Below are positions 8,811 through 17,569 of a stretch of 64,000 bases of DNA, piece by piece. The stretch comes from Siphonobacter aquaeclarae (GTDB lineage: Bacteria > Bacteroidota > Bacteroidia > Cytophagales > Spirosomataceae), in contig NZ_FNGS01000001.1 in the NCBI RefSeq assembly GCF_900103285.1, positions 124,001 to 188,000 on the forward strand, given 5' to 3'. The notes under the pieces were generated by a model. It was given only the letters and a program-made list of their open reading frames with translations, was not told the DNA's origin and made no database searches. Numbering within the stretch: the stretch's first letter is position 1; every line of letters begins with the position of its first letter. The translations under genes and the position numbers were made by a program.

Positions 8811-8980
8811 ATAGCTCTTTTGATCGTTACCCGCAATATACGACGAATGCCGGTTTGGCGAGCGGCAAAAGCCGTTTCGTAACACCTATACATACCTAGT
8901 ACGGTTTTTTCTACACTATGTTATTGTCTCCCGTTTAGCTGTCCGGCTACGGGAGTATCTGAAACCAAATGCATACAGTC

Positions 8981-9169
8981 ATGGCACGTTACTCAAAAAA
9001 GGCAGGGGAGAAAGTAGAAGAGAACCTGCATGAAATGAAAGAGGGGAAACTCCGGTCCGGATCGGGGAAAAAAGTCACCAACCGGAAACAGGCCATCGCG
9101 ATCGGTTTGTCCGAAGCGCGGAAAGAGGGCGCCAAAGTCCCCGCAAAAAAGAAGGAAAAGAACCAGTAA
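8981..9169 (+). CDS. DUF6496 family small basic protein
   Basis: 62 residues from MARYSKKAGEKV; an upstream in-frame ATG at 8969 would add four residues. The Lys-rich sequence with GKLRSGSGKKVTNRKQAIAIGLSEARKEGAKVP matches the DUF6496 pattern, in which the KQAIAIGLSEARK motif is the hallmark; related short proteins are often found near stress or DNA-repair genes. A terminator follows at 9174-9200, then ku on the same strand. Function unknown; the charge suggests nucleic-acid binding (inference). Confidence 0.75.
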   Translation: MARYSKKAGEKVEENLHEMKEGKLRSGSGKKVTNRKQAIAIGLSEARKEGAKVPAKKKEKNQ

Positions 9170-9173
9170 CCAG

Positions 9174-9200
9174 GCCGGGGGATATTCTCCCGGCTTTTTC
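9174..9200 (+). terminator. Terminator after DUF6496 gene
   Basis: GCCGGG/CCCGGC hairpin followed by TTTTTC, starting 4 nt after the stop codon and only 12 nt before the ku start codon. Ku may thus depend on read-through or on a promoter inside this short gap. Confidence 0.75.
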
Positions 9201-9211
9201 AAAAACGCCTT

Positions 9212-9985
9212 ATGAGAGCTATCTGGTCGGGGGCCATCGGATTCGGCCTCGTTAATATACCCGTCAAACTACTGAGCGCCACGCAGGAAGAAACGCTCGA
9301 CCTCGACATGCTGGACCGGCGGGATCACGCCGCGATCAAATACCACCGCGTCAACGCCGATACCGGCCGGGAAGTCGTCTGGGACGACATCGTCAAAGGA
9401 TTTAAAACTGATTCGGGGTATGTCATTCTGGAAGACAGCGACTTTGAACAGGCGAGTCCCGAGCAAACGAAAATGATTGAAATCGGCGAATTCGTGGAGG
9501 AAACGGACATCGATCCTTCCTTTTTCGAAACCGTATACTTTCTGCAGCCGGACAAGTCGGGCGCTCGGGCTTATGCCCTCCTGCGCGACGCGCTGAAAAA
9601 AACCGGAAAGGCGGGAGTCGGCTCGTTTGTCTTACGAAACAGGGAAAGTCCGGTATTGGTCCGCTCGTCCGGAAACGTGCTGCTGCTGCATCGCCTGCGG
9701 TTTGCCAACGAACTCCGGGATCCGGCGGAGGTGACGATACCTGCTGCCAGAGTACGCCCCGATGAGCTGAAGATGGCGGTGGACCTGATCGGCCAGATGA
9801 GCGAGTCGTTCGATCCGTCGCGCTACCACGATACCTACAACGAAAAACTCCTGAAACTGATCCGGGCGAAGGAAAAGGGAAAGAAACCGGCAACCAAGGT
9901 TGTCCGCGTACCCACAGCCGAGAGCCGCGACCTGCTCAGCCGCCTGCGGGAAAGCCTCGCAGGAACCACCAAAAAGGTATCCTGA
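9212..9985 (+). CDS. ku: Ku protein, non-homologous end joining
   Basis: 257 residues, a little shorter than many bacterial Ku proteins (270-300). The start MRAIWSGAIGFGLVNIPVKLLSATQEE is the family signature, followed by KYHRVNADTGREVVWDDIVKG, DFEQASPEQTKMIEI and YFLQPDKSGARAYALLRDAL. Ku homodimers form a ring on DNA ends and recruit LigD. The C-terminus has a modest basic stretch (KEKGKKPATKVVR) but no long Lys-rich tail. LigD lies 3.5 kb downstream on the other strand, with three unrelated genes between. Confidence 0.95.
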   Translation: MRAIWSGAIGFGLVNIPVKLLSATQEETLDLDMLDRRDHAAIKYHRVNADTGREVVWDDIVKGFKTDSGYVILEDSDFEQASPEQTKMIEIGEFVEETDIDPSFFETVYFLQPDKSGARAYALLRDALKKTGKAGVGSFVLRNRESPVLVRSSGNVLLLHRLRFANELRDPAEVTIPAARVRPDELKMAVDLIGQMSESFDPSRYHDTYNEKLLKLIRAKEKGKKPATKVVRVPTAESRDLLSRLRESLAGTTKKVS

Positions 9986-10049
9986 CGGGAAAATGCGCCG
10001 GGATTCGGCGAAAAAATGCGTATTTTCACCGGTCAACAAACCAACCACT

Positions 10050-11180
10050 ATGCGCCTTGTCGTTCTCGCCACTCTGGCAGCTTTCTCCGCTCAGGCCCAG
10101 CAATTTGACCTGAAAGGGAAAGCCGGTTCCCTGAAAGACGGAGACAAAATCTACCTCATTTACACCGCTGCTGATAAACAGGTAACGGATTCAGCCAATG
10201 TCAAAAGCGGTGAATTTCAATTCAAAGGCAAGCTCGACTATCCCGTTCAGGCGAACCTCTACCTCAACCGGAATCCGTATGTCAACCGGCTTCAGCCCGG
10301 TGAGAAAATGGACTACCTCCGGTTTTACCTGGAGCCGTCGGCTTTTGCGTTTAACTCCCCCGATTCCCTGAAAAACGGTAAGTTCTCCGGATCGGGCCTC
10401 AATCAGGACCACGCCGCGCTGAAGGAACTGATGAAGCCGAACGACGAGAAATTCACGGCTCTCCGGAAGGAATTTGAAGCGTTGCCGGCAGAAAAGCGTC
10501 AGGATAAGGAGGTCGTCAACGGATTTATCGAACGCGAAAATGCGCTGATGGGTGAATTGTATGGCCTGTATGTGACCTTTGCGGAGCAGCACCCGCAGTC
10601 GTACCTGGCGGTTATCAGCCTGAATCATGCCGCGTCCCGGGAGGATCTGACCGCCCGCGTACGCAAAGCCTATGAAAAGCTTCCCGCCAAGTGGAAGAAC
10701 TCCCCCCTGGGCCAGGGCGTACCCGTAGCACTGGACGCGCCGGAGAAAACCAAAATTGGAAAAGAAGCGCCTGATTTCGCACAGAAAACGCCGGAAGGTC
10801 AGGACTTTAAGCTTTCCAGTCTTCGGGGTAAATACGTGCTGGTCGACTTCTGGGCGAGCTGGTGCGGTCCCTGCCGCCGGGAAAATCCGAATGTTGTCAA
10901 GGCCTATCAGAAATACAAGGAAAAAGGATTTACCATTCTCGGCGTATCGCTCGACAACCCCGGCCAGAAAGAAGCCTGGCTCAAAGCCATTGCCAAGGAT
11001 CAGCTCGAATGGACGCAGGTTTCCGACCTCAAGGGCTGGGATAACGGCGTAGCCAAGATCTACGGCATCCGGTCGATTCCGGCAAATTTCCTGCTGGATC
11101 CGTCGGGAAAGATTATCGCGAAGGATCTTCGGGCAGAAGGGCTGAATGAGAAGCTGAAGGAATTGCTGGGAGGGGAATAG
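10050..11180 (+). CDS. TlpA-like thioredoxin-domain protein with DUF4369-type N-terminal domain
   Basis: 376 residues starting at MRLVVLATLAAFSAQAQ, a signal peptide; the open frame extends further upstream but that part lacks character. An N-terminal beta domain (FDLKGKAGSLKDGDKIYLIY, DUF4369-like) and helical linker precede a redoxin domain with the active site WASWCGPCRRENP and the downstream cis-Pro region (GIRSIPANFLLDPSGKII). Such proteins are periplasmic thiol-disulfide reductases, very common in Bacteroidota. The substrate is unknown. A TATTTTCA stretch at 10021-10028 may be the -7 element. Confidence 0.9.
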   Translation: MRLVVLATLAAFSAQAQQFDLKGKAGSLKDGDKIYLIYTAADKQVTDSANVKSGEFQFKGKLDYPVQANLYLNRNPYVNRLQPGEKMDYLRFYLEPSAFAFNSPDSLKNGKFSGSGLNQDHAALKELMKPNDEKFTALRKEFEALPAEKRQDKEVVNGFIERENALMGELYGLYVTFAEQHPQSYLAVISLNHAASREDLTARVRKAYEKLPAKWKNSPLGQGVPVALDAPEKTKIGKEAPDFAQKTPEGQDFKLSSLRGKYVLVDFWASWCGPCRRENPNVVKAYQKYKEKGFTILGVSLDNPGQKEAWLKAIAKDQLEWTQVSDLKGWDNGVAKIYGIRSIPANFLLDPSGKIIAKDLRAEGLNEKLKELLGGE

Positions 11181-11210
11181 CCTTTTTTTATGTAAAACCT
11201 TCTATTTGAG

Positions 11211-11243
11211 ACAGATGCCAGTTCCATGGGAACTGGCATCTGT
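11211..11243. repeat. Perfect 15-bp-arm hairpin
   Basis: Two 15-bp arms (ACAGATGCCAGTTCC and its complement) flank a 3-nt loop, 30 nt after the TlpA-like stop. The T run after it is weak (TGCTTTCT). It is probably the transcript end of the thioredoxin gene or an mRNA-stabilising hairpin. Confidence 0.6.
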
Positions 11244-11341
11244 GCTTTCTGTCCGGCCGGCGGGTATTTGCTTCGCGAGCGCGAACCGCCTATCTTCCCG
11301 GCTTCCTGAAAAGGACTACCCCAAAACACGCCTCCGCCGGC

Positions 11342-12205
11342 ATGCAGAAAAAATTCAACCTCAAATCCTTCAATCTCTACGAGTTTCTGAAGCATCAGAA
11401 CGCGTATGACCAGAGTGTTCCGTTCTTCCTTGCCGACCGGCATACGTATGAAAAGGCGCACGTCAACTTTCCCTTCCGGACCTTCGCCTACGGCATCGGG
11501 ATTACCTATTCCGGACCGGGAGATATCTTCAAAATCGGTAGTACCGACTACTTTGTAACGGAAGGAAGCCTGACAACAGTAGGGCCGGGAATGGTTTGCC
11601 AGTGGACGGGCAACTACGTCTCCGAGCATGATACCGTGTACTTCACCGAAAAGTTCTTCAGTGATTTGCAAACGCATTCGTTCCTTCATTCGCTGCCGTT
11701 CTTTTTTCACGGGGGAAAGCACGTAATCGCGCTGACAGCGGAGCAGACGAAGAAAATGGCATCCTTATTCGGGTTACTGAAAGAGCTGAAAGACGACCGG
11801 AAGGCCGTCCCGGGGATTGTCCATTCCCTGCTCATGCTGGTGGATTCGTTTCATTCCGCCGACCCTTCCCGCAATTCGCCCGTATCCAACCGGGAAAAGA
11901 TTGCCAGCTCCTTCCGGAAACTAGTGGCCGAACAGTTTGCCGAACACAAGGAAGTCGCCTTTTACGCCGACCAGCTTCACATTACCCCGAAATACCTCAG
12001 CGAAGTACTCCAGGCCGAATTGGGTAAACCGGCGAAAGTGTTTATCGACGAATACGTCATGATGGAAGCCCGTAGCCTGCTGAAACAGACCGCCTTCTCG
12101 GTGCAGGAAATCTGCCAGTGGCTGGGATTTGAAGACGCATCCCACTTCGCCCGGGTATTCAAAAGGGCCACCGGTGAGACCCCTACGCAGTACCGGAAAG
12201 TATAA
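11342..12205 (+). CDS. AraC family transcriptional regulator
   Basis: 287 residues. The C-terminal 100 residues carry the AraC double helix-turn-helix: YADQLHITPKYLSEVLQAELG and SVQEICQWLGFEDASHFARVFKRATGETPTQYR, the latter a textbook second HTH. The N-terminal half (FRTFAYGIGITYSGPGDIFKIG...FVTEGSLTTVGPGM) fits a cupin-like sensor domain. It precedes the epoxide hydrolase gene on the same strand (93-bp gap with an inverted repeat next to a -7 box), so that gene is the likely target. Effector unknown. Confidence 0.9.
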   Translation: MQKKFNLKSFNLYEFLKHQNAYDQSVPFFLADRHTYEKAHVNFPFRTFAYGIGITYSGPGDIFKIGSTDYFVTEGSLTTVGPGMVCQWTGNYVSEHDTVYFTEKFFSDLQTHSFLHSLPFFFHGGKHVIALTAEQTKKMASLFGLLKELKDDRKAVPGIVHSLLMLVDSFHSADPSRNSPVSNREKIASSFRKLVAEQFAEHKEVAFYADQLHITPKYLSEVLQAELGKPAKVFIDEYVMMEARSLLKQTAFSVQEICQWLGFEDASHFARVFKRATGETPTQYRKV

Positions 12206-12236
12206 CGATACCGCCATTTGTGCTGGTTCTACCGTC

Positions 12237-12264
12237 TTCCTGCCTAACCGTGCGTTGGCAGGAA
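12237..12264. promoter_or_regulatory. Inverted repeat before epoxide hydrolase promoter
   Basis: TTCCTGCC and GGCAGGAA arms, extended inside by AAC/GTT, lie directly upstream of the TACCTTTG box. This is an operator position; it could also be the transcript-end hairpin of araC. Confidence 0.45.
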
Positions 12265-12267
12265 ATC

Positions 12268-12275
12268 TACCTTTG
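12268..12275 (+). promoter_or_regulatory. -7 box TACCTTTG for epoxide hydrolase
   Basis: Exact match to the Bacteroidota TAnnTTTG consensus, 23 nt before the ATG. No good TTG lies at the -33 spacing, which is consistent with activator dependence. Confidence 0.5.
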
Positions 12276-12298
12276 TTCTGGTCCTGCTCGTAAACACC

Positions 12299-13489
12299 AT
12301 GAACAAACTTTCTCTATTCACACTGCTCATTTTCAGCTTTTTCCATTCCTACTCACAAAATCGATCTACCATGAAAAACGTCACCGAATTCCGCGTCTCT
12401 GTTTCGCCCGAAGTACTGAACGACCTGAAAAGCCGTCTGCAAAATACCCGCTGGCCGGGCGAAGCCGACGGGTCAGGCTGGCATTTTGGTACCAGTGAAG
12501 CCTACCTGAAGGAGCTGGTCAAGTACTGGCTCACACAGTATGACTGGCGTAAGCAGGAAGCGGCGCTTAATCAGTATCCGCAGTACATTGCCGATGTCAA
12601 CGGCGTCAAGGTTCATTTTCAGTACATCAAGGGAAAAGGGAAGAACCCGAAGCCGCTGATTCTGACGCATGGCTGGCCGGACAGCTACTACCGTTTTCAC
12701 AAGATTATTCCGCTGCTGACAGAGGGAGAGCAGTCTTTCGACCTGATTATTCCTTCGATTCCCGGATTCGGATTTTCAGAGAAGGCATCTATGTCGAGCC
12801 GGCAGGTAGCCGATCTATGGAAAGTACTGATGACGGAAAACCTGGGGTATTTGAAATTCTATGCAGCCGGCGGCGATATGGGAATGAACGTTGTGAAAGC
12901 GCTCGCCTCCAACTACCCCGATCAGGTGACCGGCATACACCTTACAGACGCCGGGTATCCGATGGGCCAGGAAGATCCGGCAACGATGACCGAAGCGGAG
13001 AAACAATTTGCCCAGTTTGTGCAGCAATGGTGGTACAGCGAAGGCGCCTATGCGATGGTGCAGTCGACCAAGCCGCAGTCCCTTGCCTATGGCCTTAACG
13101 ACTCTCCGGCGGGGCTGGCCGCCTGGATGCTGAGCTTCGGAAACGCCGGCGCTCCCTATGAAATCATCGAACAGGCCTTTGGTGGCCGGGACGAGCTGCT
13201 GACCAATGTGATGATCTATTGGGTGACGCAGACGATCGCCACCTCCGTCCGGATGTACAAAACAGACGCCCTGGCGCTGTGGGGAGGGGAAAAGCCTCTT
13301 CAGAAAACGCGTGTTCCGGCTGGGATAGCGGTATTCCCGCGGGAAGCGCAATTTCCCCGGGAATGGGCTGAGCGCTTTGTCCATGTCGTCAGCTTCCGGA
13401 ACATGAAAGAAGGAGGGCACTTTGCCGCACTGGAAGTACCGGAAGCATTTGCGGACGAGCTGAGAACCTTTTTTTACAGCCTGAAGTAG
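12299..13489 (+). CDS. Secreted epoxide hydrolase, alpha/beta-hydrolase fold
   Basis: 396 residues with a signal peptide (MNKLSLFTLLIFSFFHSYSQ). An N-terminal EHN domain (FRVSVSPEVLNDLKSRLQNTRWPG, about 31-54; residues KYWLTQYDWRKQEAALNQYPQY) is followed by the hydrolase core: oxyanion motif HGWP (124-127), nucleophile Asp193 in AAGGDMGMNV and base His374 in EGGHFAALEVPE. This is the microsomal-type epoxide hydrolase layout, which opens epoxides to diols. Export to the periplasm is common for Bacteroidota members. Natural substrate unknown. Preceded by an AraC regulator. Confidence 0.9.
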   Translation: MNKLSLFTLLIFSFFHSYSQNRSTMKNVTEFRVSVSPEVLNDLKSRLQNTRWPGEADGSGWHFGTSEAYLKELVKYWLTQYDWRKQEAALNQYPQYIADVNGVKVHFQYIKGKGKNPKPLILTHGWPDSYYRFHKIIPLLTEGEQSFDLIIPSIPGFGFSEKASMSSRQVADLWKVLMTENLGYLKFYAAGGDMGMNVVKALASNYPDQVTGIHLTDAGYPMGQEDPATMTEAEKQFAQFVQQWWYSEGAYAMVQSTKPQSLAYGLNDSPAGLAAWMLSFGNAGAPYEIIEQAFGGRDELLTNVMIYWVTQTIATSVRMYKTDALALWGGEKPLQKTRVPAGIAVFPREAQFPREWAERFVHVVSFRNMKEGGHFAALEVPEAFADELRTFFYSLK

Positions 13490-13498
13490 CAGATCGTA

Positions 13499-15970
13499 CT
13501 ATTCTTTTCCCGTTTCCAGGAGGCGCCGCAGGTCGGCGCCTTTTTTCAGTACAGGTGCAAAAAGATCGCCCGTCTCGCGGAGCCGGTCGAGGGTATTCCG
13601 GAGATGAAAACGGGCCGGATCGAGCCCTTTCCGTACCTCGTCCCAATGCAGCGGCGTAGATACCGGCGCGCCGGGTCTGGGGCGCACAATATAGGGCGGC
13701 GCGACGGTTGCCTGCGGGCGGTTTTGCAGGTAATCAATGTATAGTTTCCCCTTCCGTGCTTTTACCGACCGCTCCAGGGTAGTAAAGTCTGGAAGCCGTT
13801 CGTGAACCCGCGAGGCGATGTACTCGGCAAGGGTTCGGGACTGCTCATACGTATACTTTCCGGCAAGTGGAAGATAGACGTGCATACCTGTTGCCCCGCT
13901 GGTTTTCGGGTACGATTCTATACCGTATTCCGAGAGAATATCCCGCACGGCGAGGGCTGTTTCCACTACCTGATCATACGTCTGTTTGTCCGGATCGATG
14001 TCGATGATGCACCACGTCGGGTGATCCGGCCGCGACGCCGTACTACTCCAGGGATGCGGATCGATGGTACCCATGTTGACAAGGTACAGCAGCGAAGCTT
14101 CGTCGTCTGCCATAGCGAAGTGCTTATCCGCGTCCGGATCGTCTTCCGGATGGTATAGCAAGGTATGCAGCCAGTCAGGTACCTGCCCGGAGACATCTTT
14201 CTGCAGAAACATTTTCCCCGAAATACCATTGGGGTATCTGTTGAGCGAGAGGGGCCGGTCTTTCAGATACGGCAACAGGAAGGGAGCGACCTCGTGGTAG
14301 TAGTTCAGCAGGTCCCGCTTGGTCAGATCAGGCCAGTACTTTTTGTTGAGATTGCTGAACGACAGGGTGCGTTTGCCGACCCGAACTTTCGCGTCGTTTT
14401 CGTCGGGCAGGAAGGATGGTTTCATCGATTTAGTTGCGGTTTCGGGTTGAACATTGGCCGGCCGCTTGTCGTCGCGCAGCGCCACAAACGACGGGTGCCG
14501 GAAAACGCCGTCCGGCGTAATTTCCGTGTAGTTGATTTCGGCCACCCGCTCCGGTTCCGTCCAGACGATTTCGGTATGCGGCGGCAGGGCTGCGCCGCCG
14601 GTCAGCGGCCCGGAGAGCGGGCTGGTGTCCCGGGGTTTCAGTTTCGAAAGAAGCTCTTTCTGAAACGCATCGGAAAAGCCCGTACCTACTTTACCCGCAT
14701 ACCGCCATTGTCCCTTTTCCCGGAGCGCCAGGAGCAGGGAGCTGAACGACCGCGGAGAGTCCCGTTTTCGGGTATATCCGGCGATAACTACCTCCTGCCG
14801 CTGCTGGATTTTCATTTTCAGCCAGTCTTTCGACCGCGTCCCGGGCCGGTACAGGCTGTCCATCCGCTTGGCCATGATGCCTTCGAGACCCAGTTTCTGA
14901 GCCGCCTGGTAAAACGACAACCCGCTTGTTTCCACTACTATACCCATCCGGATCGGGCCGCGTGGCGGTATCAGGCCCCGGAGCAGTTCCTGCCGCTCTG
15001 ACAGAGGCCGGTTGAGCAGCGATCGCCCGTTGAGCCATAAAAGATCGAAAACATAGTAGTACAACGGTCCGTCTTCTTTCGAATGCCAGTGCTGGAGGTC
15101 GTTGAAGTGGGAAACGCCGTTTTCATCGGCAACAACGATTTCTCCGTCCACCACCGCCCGGATATCCCACGCTGCAACTGCGTCGTAAATAGGGTAAAAG
15201 CGTTCGTTGAACGACTGGTCGTTTCTGGAGCGCAGTTCTGTTTTCGCTCCGTCGCGGAAACAGAGTGCCCGGTAGCCGTCCCATTTGATTTCGAAAGACC
15301 AACCTTCGCGGTCAAACGGGGCGTCTGTCAACGTGGCCAGCATCGGAGCCACCGGGGGAGGGGCTTCGCCTGACTCATCCGCAGCCGGTTTTTTCTTCCC
15401 GCGGTGCCGGGGTGCGAGGGGCTCACCCGTCCGCACCGACTTGTTGTCTTTCGTAATGTCCCGGGAGCTGGCTTCGGCGTCGCGGTGCTTGATGAGCAGC
15501 CAGGCGTTGTCGCCCATGCCGCCCGCGCGGACGAGGGCAAATTCCCCTTTTAACTTTTGCCCATGCAGGATGATCTTCAGGGAGCCGTCGCGCAGCTCGT
15601 TCAGGAGTTCTTTTTCCTGCGCTTTTTTGCCCTTGGCAGGCGTTATCGGTTCGTATTCGCCTTCATCCCAGATGATAACAGTACCGGCGCCGTAATTGCC
15701 CTCCGGGATTGTTCCTTCGAAATCCTTGTAGGCATAAGGGTGGTCTTCGACCTGAACGGCGAGGCGGCGGACGGACGGATCTGTCGAAGGGCCTTTGGGA
15801 ATAGCCCAGCTTTTCAGAACGCCGTCCATTTCCAGCCGGAAATCATAATGCAGGCAGGAGGCGTCGTGTTTCTGAACTACGAACCGCAGCGCGCCGGAAC
15901 CCGCTTTTCCGCCCTTCGGTTCGGGCGTCTTTTCAAAGGAGCGTTTCTTCTTGTATTTCTGCAAGCCCAT
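13499..15970 (-). CDS. ligD: ATP-dependent DNA ligase LigD, PE-LIG-POL architecture
   Basis: 823 residues with three domains in the Pseudomonas-type order. The 3'-phosphoesterase domain (about 20-165) has VVQKHDASCLHYDFRLEMDG with His35, His41 and Asp43, then EDHPYAY. The ligase domain (about 205-510) has the nucleotidyl Lys229 in FEIKWDGYRA, DGEIVV, VFDLLWLNGR and EGIMAKRMDS. The primase/polymerase domain (about 545-810) has LNKKYWPDLTKRDLLNYY and the catalytic IDIDPDK. Works with Ku to process and seal double-strand breaks. Convergent with the epoxide hydrolase (9-nt gap). An 18-bp palindrome lies just upstream (15994-16011). Confidence 0.96.
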   Translation of the reverse strand: MGLQKYKKKRSFEKTPEPKGGKAGSGALRFVVQKHDASCLHYDFRLEMDGVLKSWAIPKGPSTDPSVRRLAVQVEDHPYAYKDFEGTIPEGNYGAGTVIIWDEGEYEPITPAKGKKAQEKELLNELRDGSLKIILHGQKLKGEFALVRAGGMGDNAWLLIKHRDAEASSRDITKDNKSVRTGEPLAPRHRGKKKPAADESGEAPPPVAPMLATLTDAPFDREGWSFEIKWDGYRALCFRDGAKTELRSRNDQSFNERFYPIYDAVAAWDIRAVVDGEIVVADENGVSHFNDLQHWHSKEDGPLYYYVFDLLWLNGRSLLNRPLSERQELLRGLIPPRGPIRMGIVVETSGLSFYQAAQKLGLEGIMAKRMDSLYRPGTRSKDWLKMKIQQRQEVVIAGYTRKRDSPRSFSSLLLALREKGQWRYAGKVGTGFSDAFQKELLSKLKPRDTSPLSGPLTGGAALPPHTEIVWTEPERVAEINYTEITPDGVFRHPSFVALRDDKRPANVQPETATKSMKPSFLPDENDAKVRVGKRTLSFSNLNKKYWPDLTKRDLLNYYHEVAPFLLPYLKDRPLSLNRYPNGISGKMFLQKDVSGQVPDWLHTLLYHPEDDPDADKHFAMADDEASLLYLVNMGTIDPHPWSSTASRPDHPTWCIIDIDPDKQTYDQVVETALAVRDILSEYGIESYPKTSGATGMHVYLPLAGKYTYEQSRTLAEYIASRVHERLPDFTTLERSVKARKGKLYIDYLQNRPQATVAPPYIVRPRPGAPVSTPLHWDEVRKGLDPARFHLRNTLDRLRETGDLFAPVLKKGADLRRLLETGKE

Positions 15971-15993
15971 GATAGTCAGTAAGTAAGGTTAGT

Positions 15994-16011
15994 AATTTTT
16001 CCGGAAAAATT
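15994..16011. promoter_or_regulatory. 18-bp perfect palindrome upstream of ligD
   Basis: AATTTTTCCGGAAAAATT lies 24-41 nt before the ligD start codon, within the gap to the divergent DUF892 gene. The position fits an operator over the ligD promoter or transcription start; the binding protein is not evident. Confidence 0.5.
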
Positions 16012-16153
16012 GCGTGCCGGGAGATGGGTAACCCCCGCACATTGGGTGGTTTCTTTCCCGGGAAAGATGGGGCGCAGCAGCAACGACTCCCGCTGCTCCC
16101 AAAACTGGAATGTGTTTTTCGCCCTGAAGCCGAAAAACCAACTACCTCTTGCT

Positions 16154-16681
16154 ATGTCAACCATCCGAGATCTTTTCCGTACCGAGAAGGCCGATAACCT
16201 TCACGAATTGTTTGTCGACCAGCTCAAGGATATCTACTGGGCTGAAAATGAATTGCTGACGGCGTTGCCCAAAATGGCCGACGCCGCGACGACAGACGAA
16301 GTAAAGCAGCTCATCCGGGACCACCTCGACGAAACCGAGGGGCATGTCACCCGGCTGGAAAAAGTCTTTGCTTCCATCGGTCTTGAGCCGAAAGAACGCA
16401 AATGCGAGGCGATGGCGGGGCTGATTGACGAAGCGACGGACATTGTATCCGATTCTGAAACCGACTCCATCACCCGTGATGCCGGCGTCATTGCCGCCTG
16501 CCAAAAAGTAGAGCACTACGAAATTGCAACCTATGGAACCCTGCGGTCGTGGGCGGCGCTGATGGCGCATCAAGAGGCCGTCCGCCTGCTGTCGGCGACG
16601 CTGGAAGAGGAGGAGTCGGCCGACCGGAAGCTGACCGCATTAGCCGAATCCTTTGTCAACGCTGCTGCGCTGACCGAATAA
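16154..16681 (+). CDS. DUF892 ferritin-like protein, YciE/YciF type
   Basis: 175 residues from MSTIRDLFRTEKADNLHELF; the frame is open upstream but that sequence is unlike the family. The pattern FVDQLKDIYWAENELLTALPKMADAA, HLDETEGHVTRLEKVF and CQKVEHYEIATYGTLRSWA is diagnostic of DUF892, a diiron ferritin-like four-helix bundle with E/H ligands (E in YWAENEL, ETEGH, EHYE). Family members are induced by osmotic and general stress. The general-stress SDR follows 58 nt downstream on the same strand. A hairpin at 16686-16711 separates them. Confidence 0.92.
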   Translation: MSTIRDLFRTEKADNLHELFVDQLKDIYWAENELLTALPKMADAATTDEVKQLIRDHLDETEGHVTRLEKVFASIGLEPKERKCEAMAGLIDEATDIVSDSETDSITRDAGVIAACQKVEHYEIATYGTLRSWAALMAHQEAVRLLSATLEEEESADRKLTALAESFVNAAALTE

Positions 16682-16685
16682 AAAT

Positions 16686-16711
16686 AGTCCCTGCCATCAA
16701 CGGCAGGGACT
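16686..16711 (+). terminator. Hairpin after DUF892 gene
   Basis: AGTCCCTGCC/GGCAGGGACT with a 6-nt loop, 4 nt after the stop. There is no T run, so it may be a weak terminator or a 3'-end-protecting hairpin before the SDR gene. Confidence 0.55.
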
Positions 16712-16739
16712 GTCTCCGTTCCACAAAATCTGTACTGCT

Positions 16740-17567
16740 ATGTCTATTCTGCCACCCGGAATCGAAAAAGAAATGATTCCCAAGCCCGTCTTCATCCGGG
16801 ACAACTATCAGGGCAGCGGAAAGCTGAACGATAGAGTAGCGCTCATCACCGGCGGAGACAGCGGCATCGGACGTGCCGTTGCCGTGCACTTCGCGCGGGA
16901 AGGCGCGCACGTAGCGATCGTCTACCTCAACGAAGACCAGGATGCGCTCGAAACCCGCGAACTTGTCGAAGCCGAAGGCGCCATCTGCCTGCTCCTGCAA
17001 GGGGATATCGGCGAAGAATCCTTCTGCCGGCAGGTAGTGGAAAAAACGGCTGAGGTATTCGGTCGCATCAATATCCTGGTTAACAACGCCGGGGAGCAAA
17101 CGCCCCGCCAGGAAATTGTCGACGTATCCGGGGAACAACTCCTGCGTACGTTCAGCACCAACCTTTTTTCCTTTTTCTACCTCAGTAAGGCGGTGCTGCC
17201 GTACATGAAGCCCGGCGATACCATCGTCAATACTACCTCGGTAACGGCGTATCACGGGAGTCCCGCGCTGCTCGACTATTCATCGACCAAAGGGGCTATT
17301 GTCTCGTTTACCCGTTCGCTTGCGTTGAACCTGGCCGACCGCGGCATCCGAGTCAACGCGGTAGCGCCGGGACCGATCTGGACGCCGCTTATTCCGTCGA
17401 CGTTCGACGAGGAGAAAGTGCGCCAGTTCGGAAAAGATACGCCCTTCGGTCGGGCCGGACAGCCCTGCGAAGTGGCGCCGGCCTTCGTATTCCTGGCCAG
17501 CGAAGACGCGTCGTATATCAGCGGGCAGGTCATTCACCCGAACGGCGGGCAGATCGTCAATGGCTAA
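16740..17567 (+). CDS. SDR family oxidoreductase, general-stress type
   Basis: 275 residues. The N-terminal extension PKPVFIRDNYQGSGKLNDRVALITGGDSGIGRAVA is typical of the stress-linked SDR group (YdaD/YhdF/YghA-like), which carries about 40 residues before the Rossmann fold. Visible motifs: TGGDSGIG cofactor loop, NNAG, the catalytic Ser in TTSVTAY and YSSTKGA with Tyr and Lys. The acidic loop suggests an NAD(P)-dependent dehydrogenase of unknown substrate. It follows the DUF892 gene, which supports a stress role. Convergent with the next gene, 2 nt between stops. Confidence 0.92.
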   Translation: MSILPPGIEKEMIPKPVFIRDNYQGSGKLNDRVALITGGDSGIGRAVAVHFAREGAHVAIVYLNEDQDALETRELVEAEGAICLLLQGDIGEESFCRQVVEKTAEVFGRINILVNNAGEQTPRQEIVDVSGEQLLRTFSTNLFSFFYLSKAVLPYMKPGDTIVNTTSVTAYHGSPALLDYSSTKGAIVSFTRSLALNLADRGIRVNAVAPGPIWTPLIPSTFDEEKVRQFGKDTPFGRAGQPCEVAPAFVFLASEDASYISGQVIHPNGGQIVNG

Positions 17568-17569
17568 GC

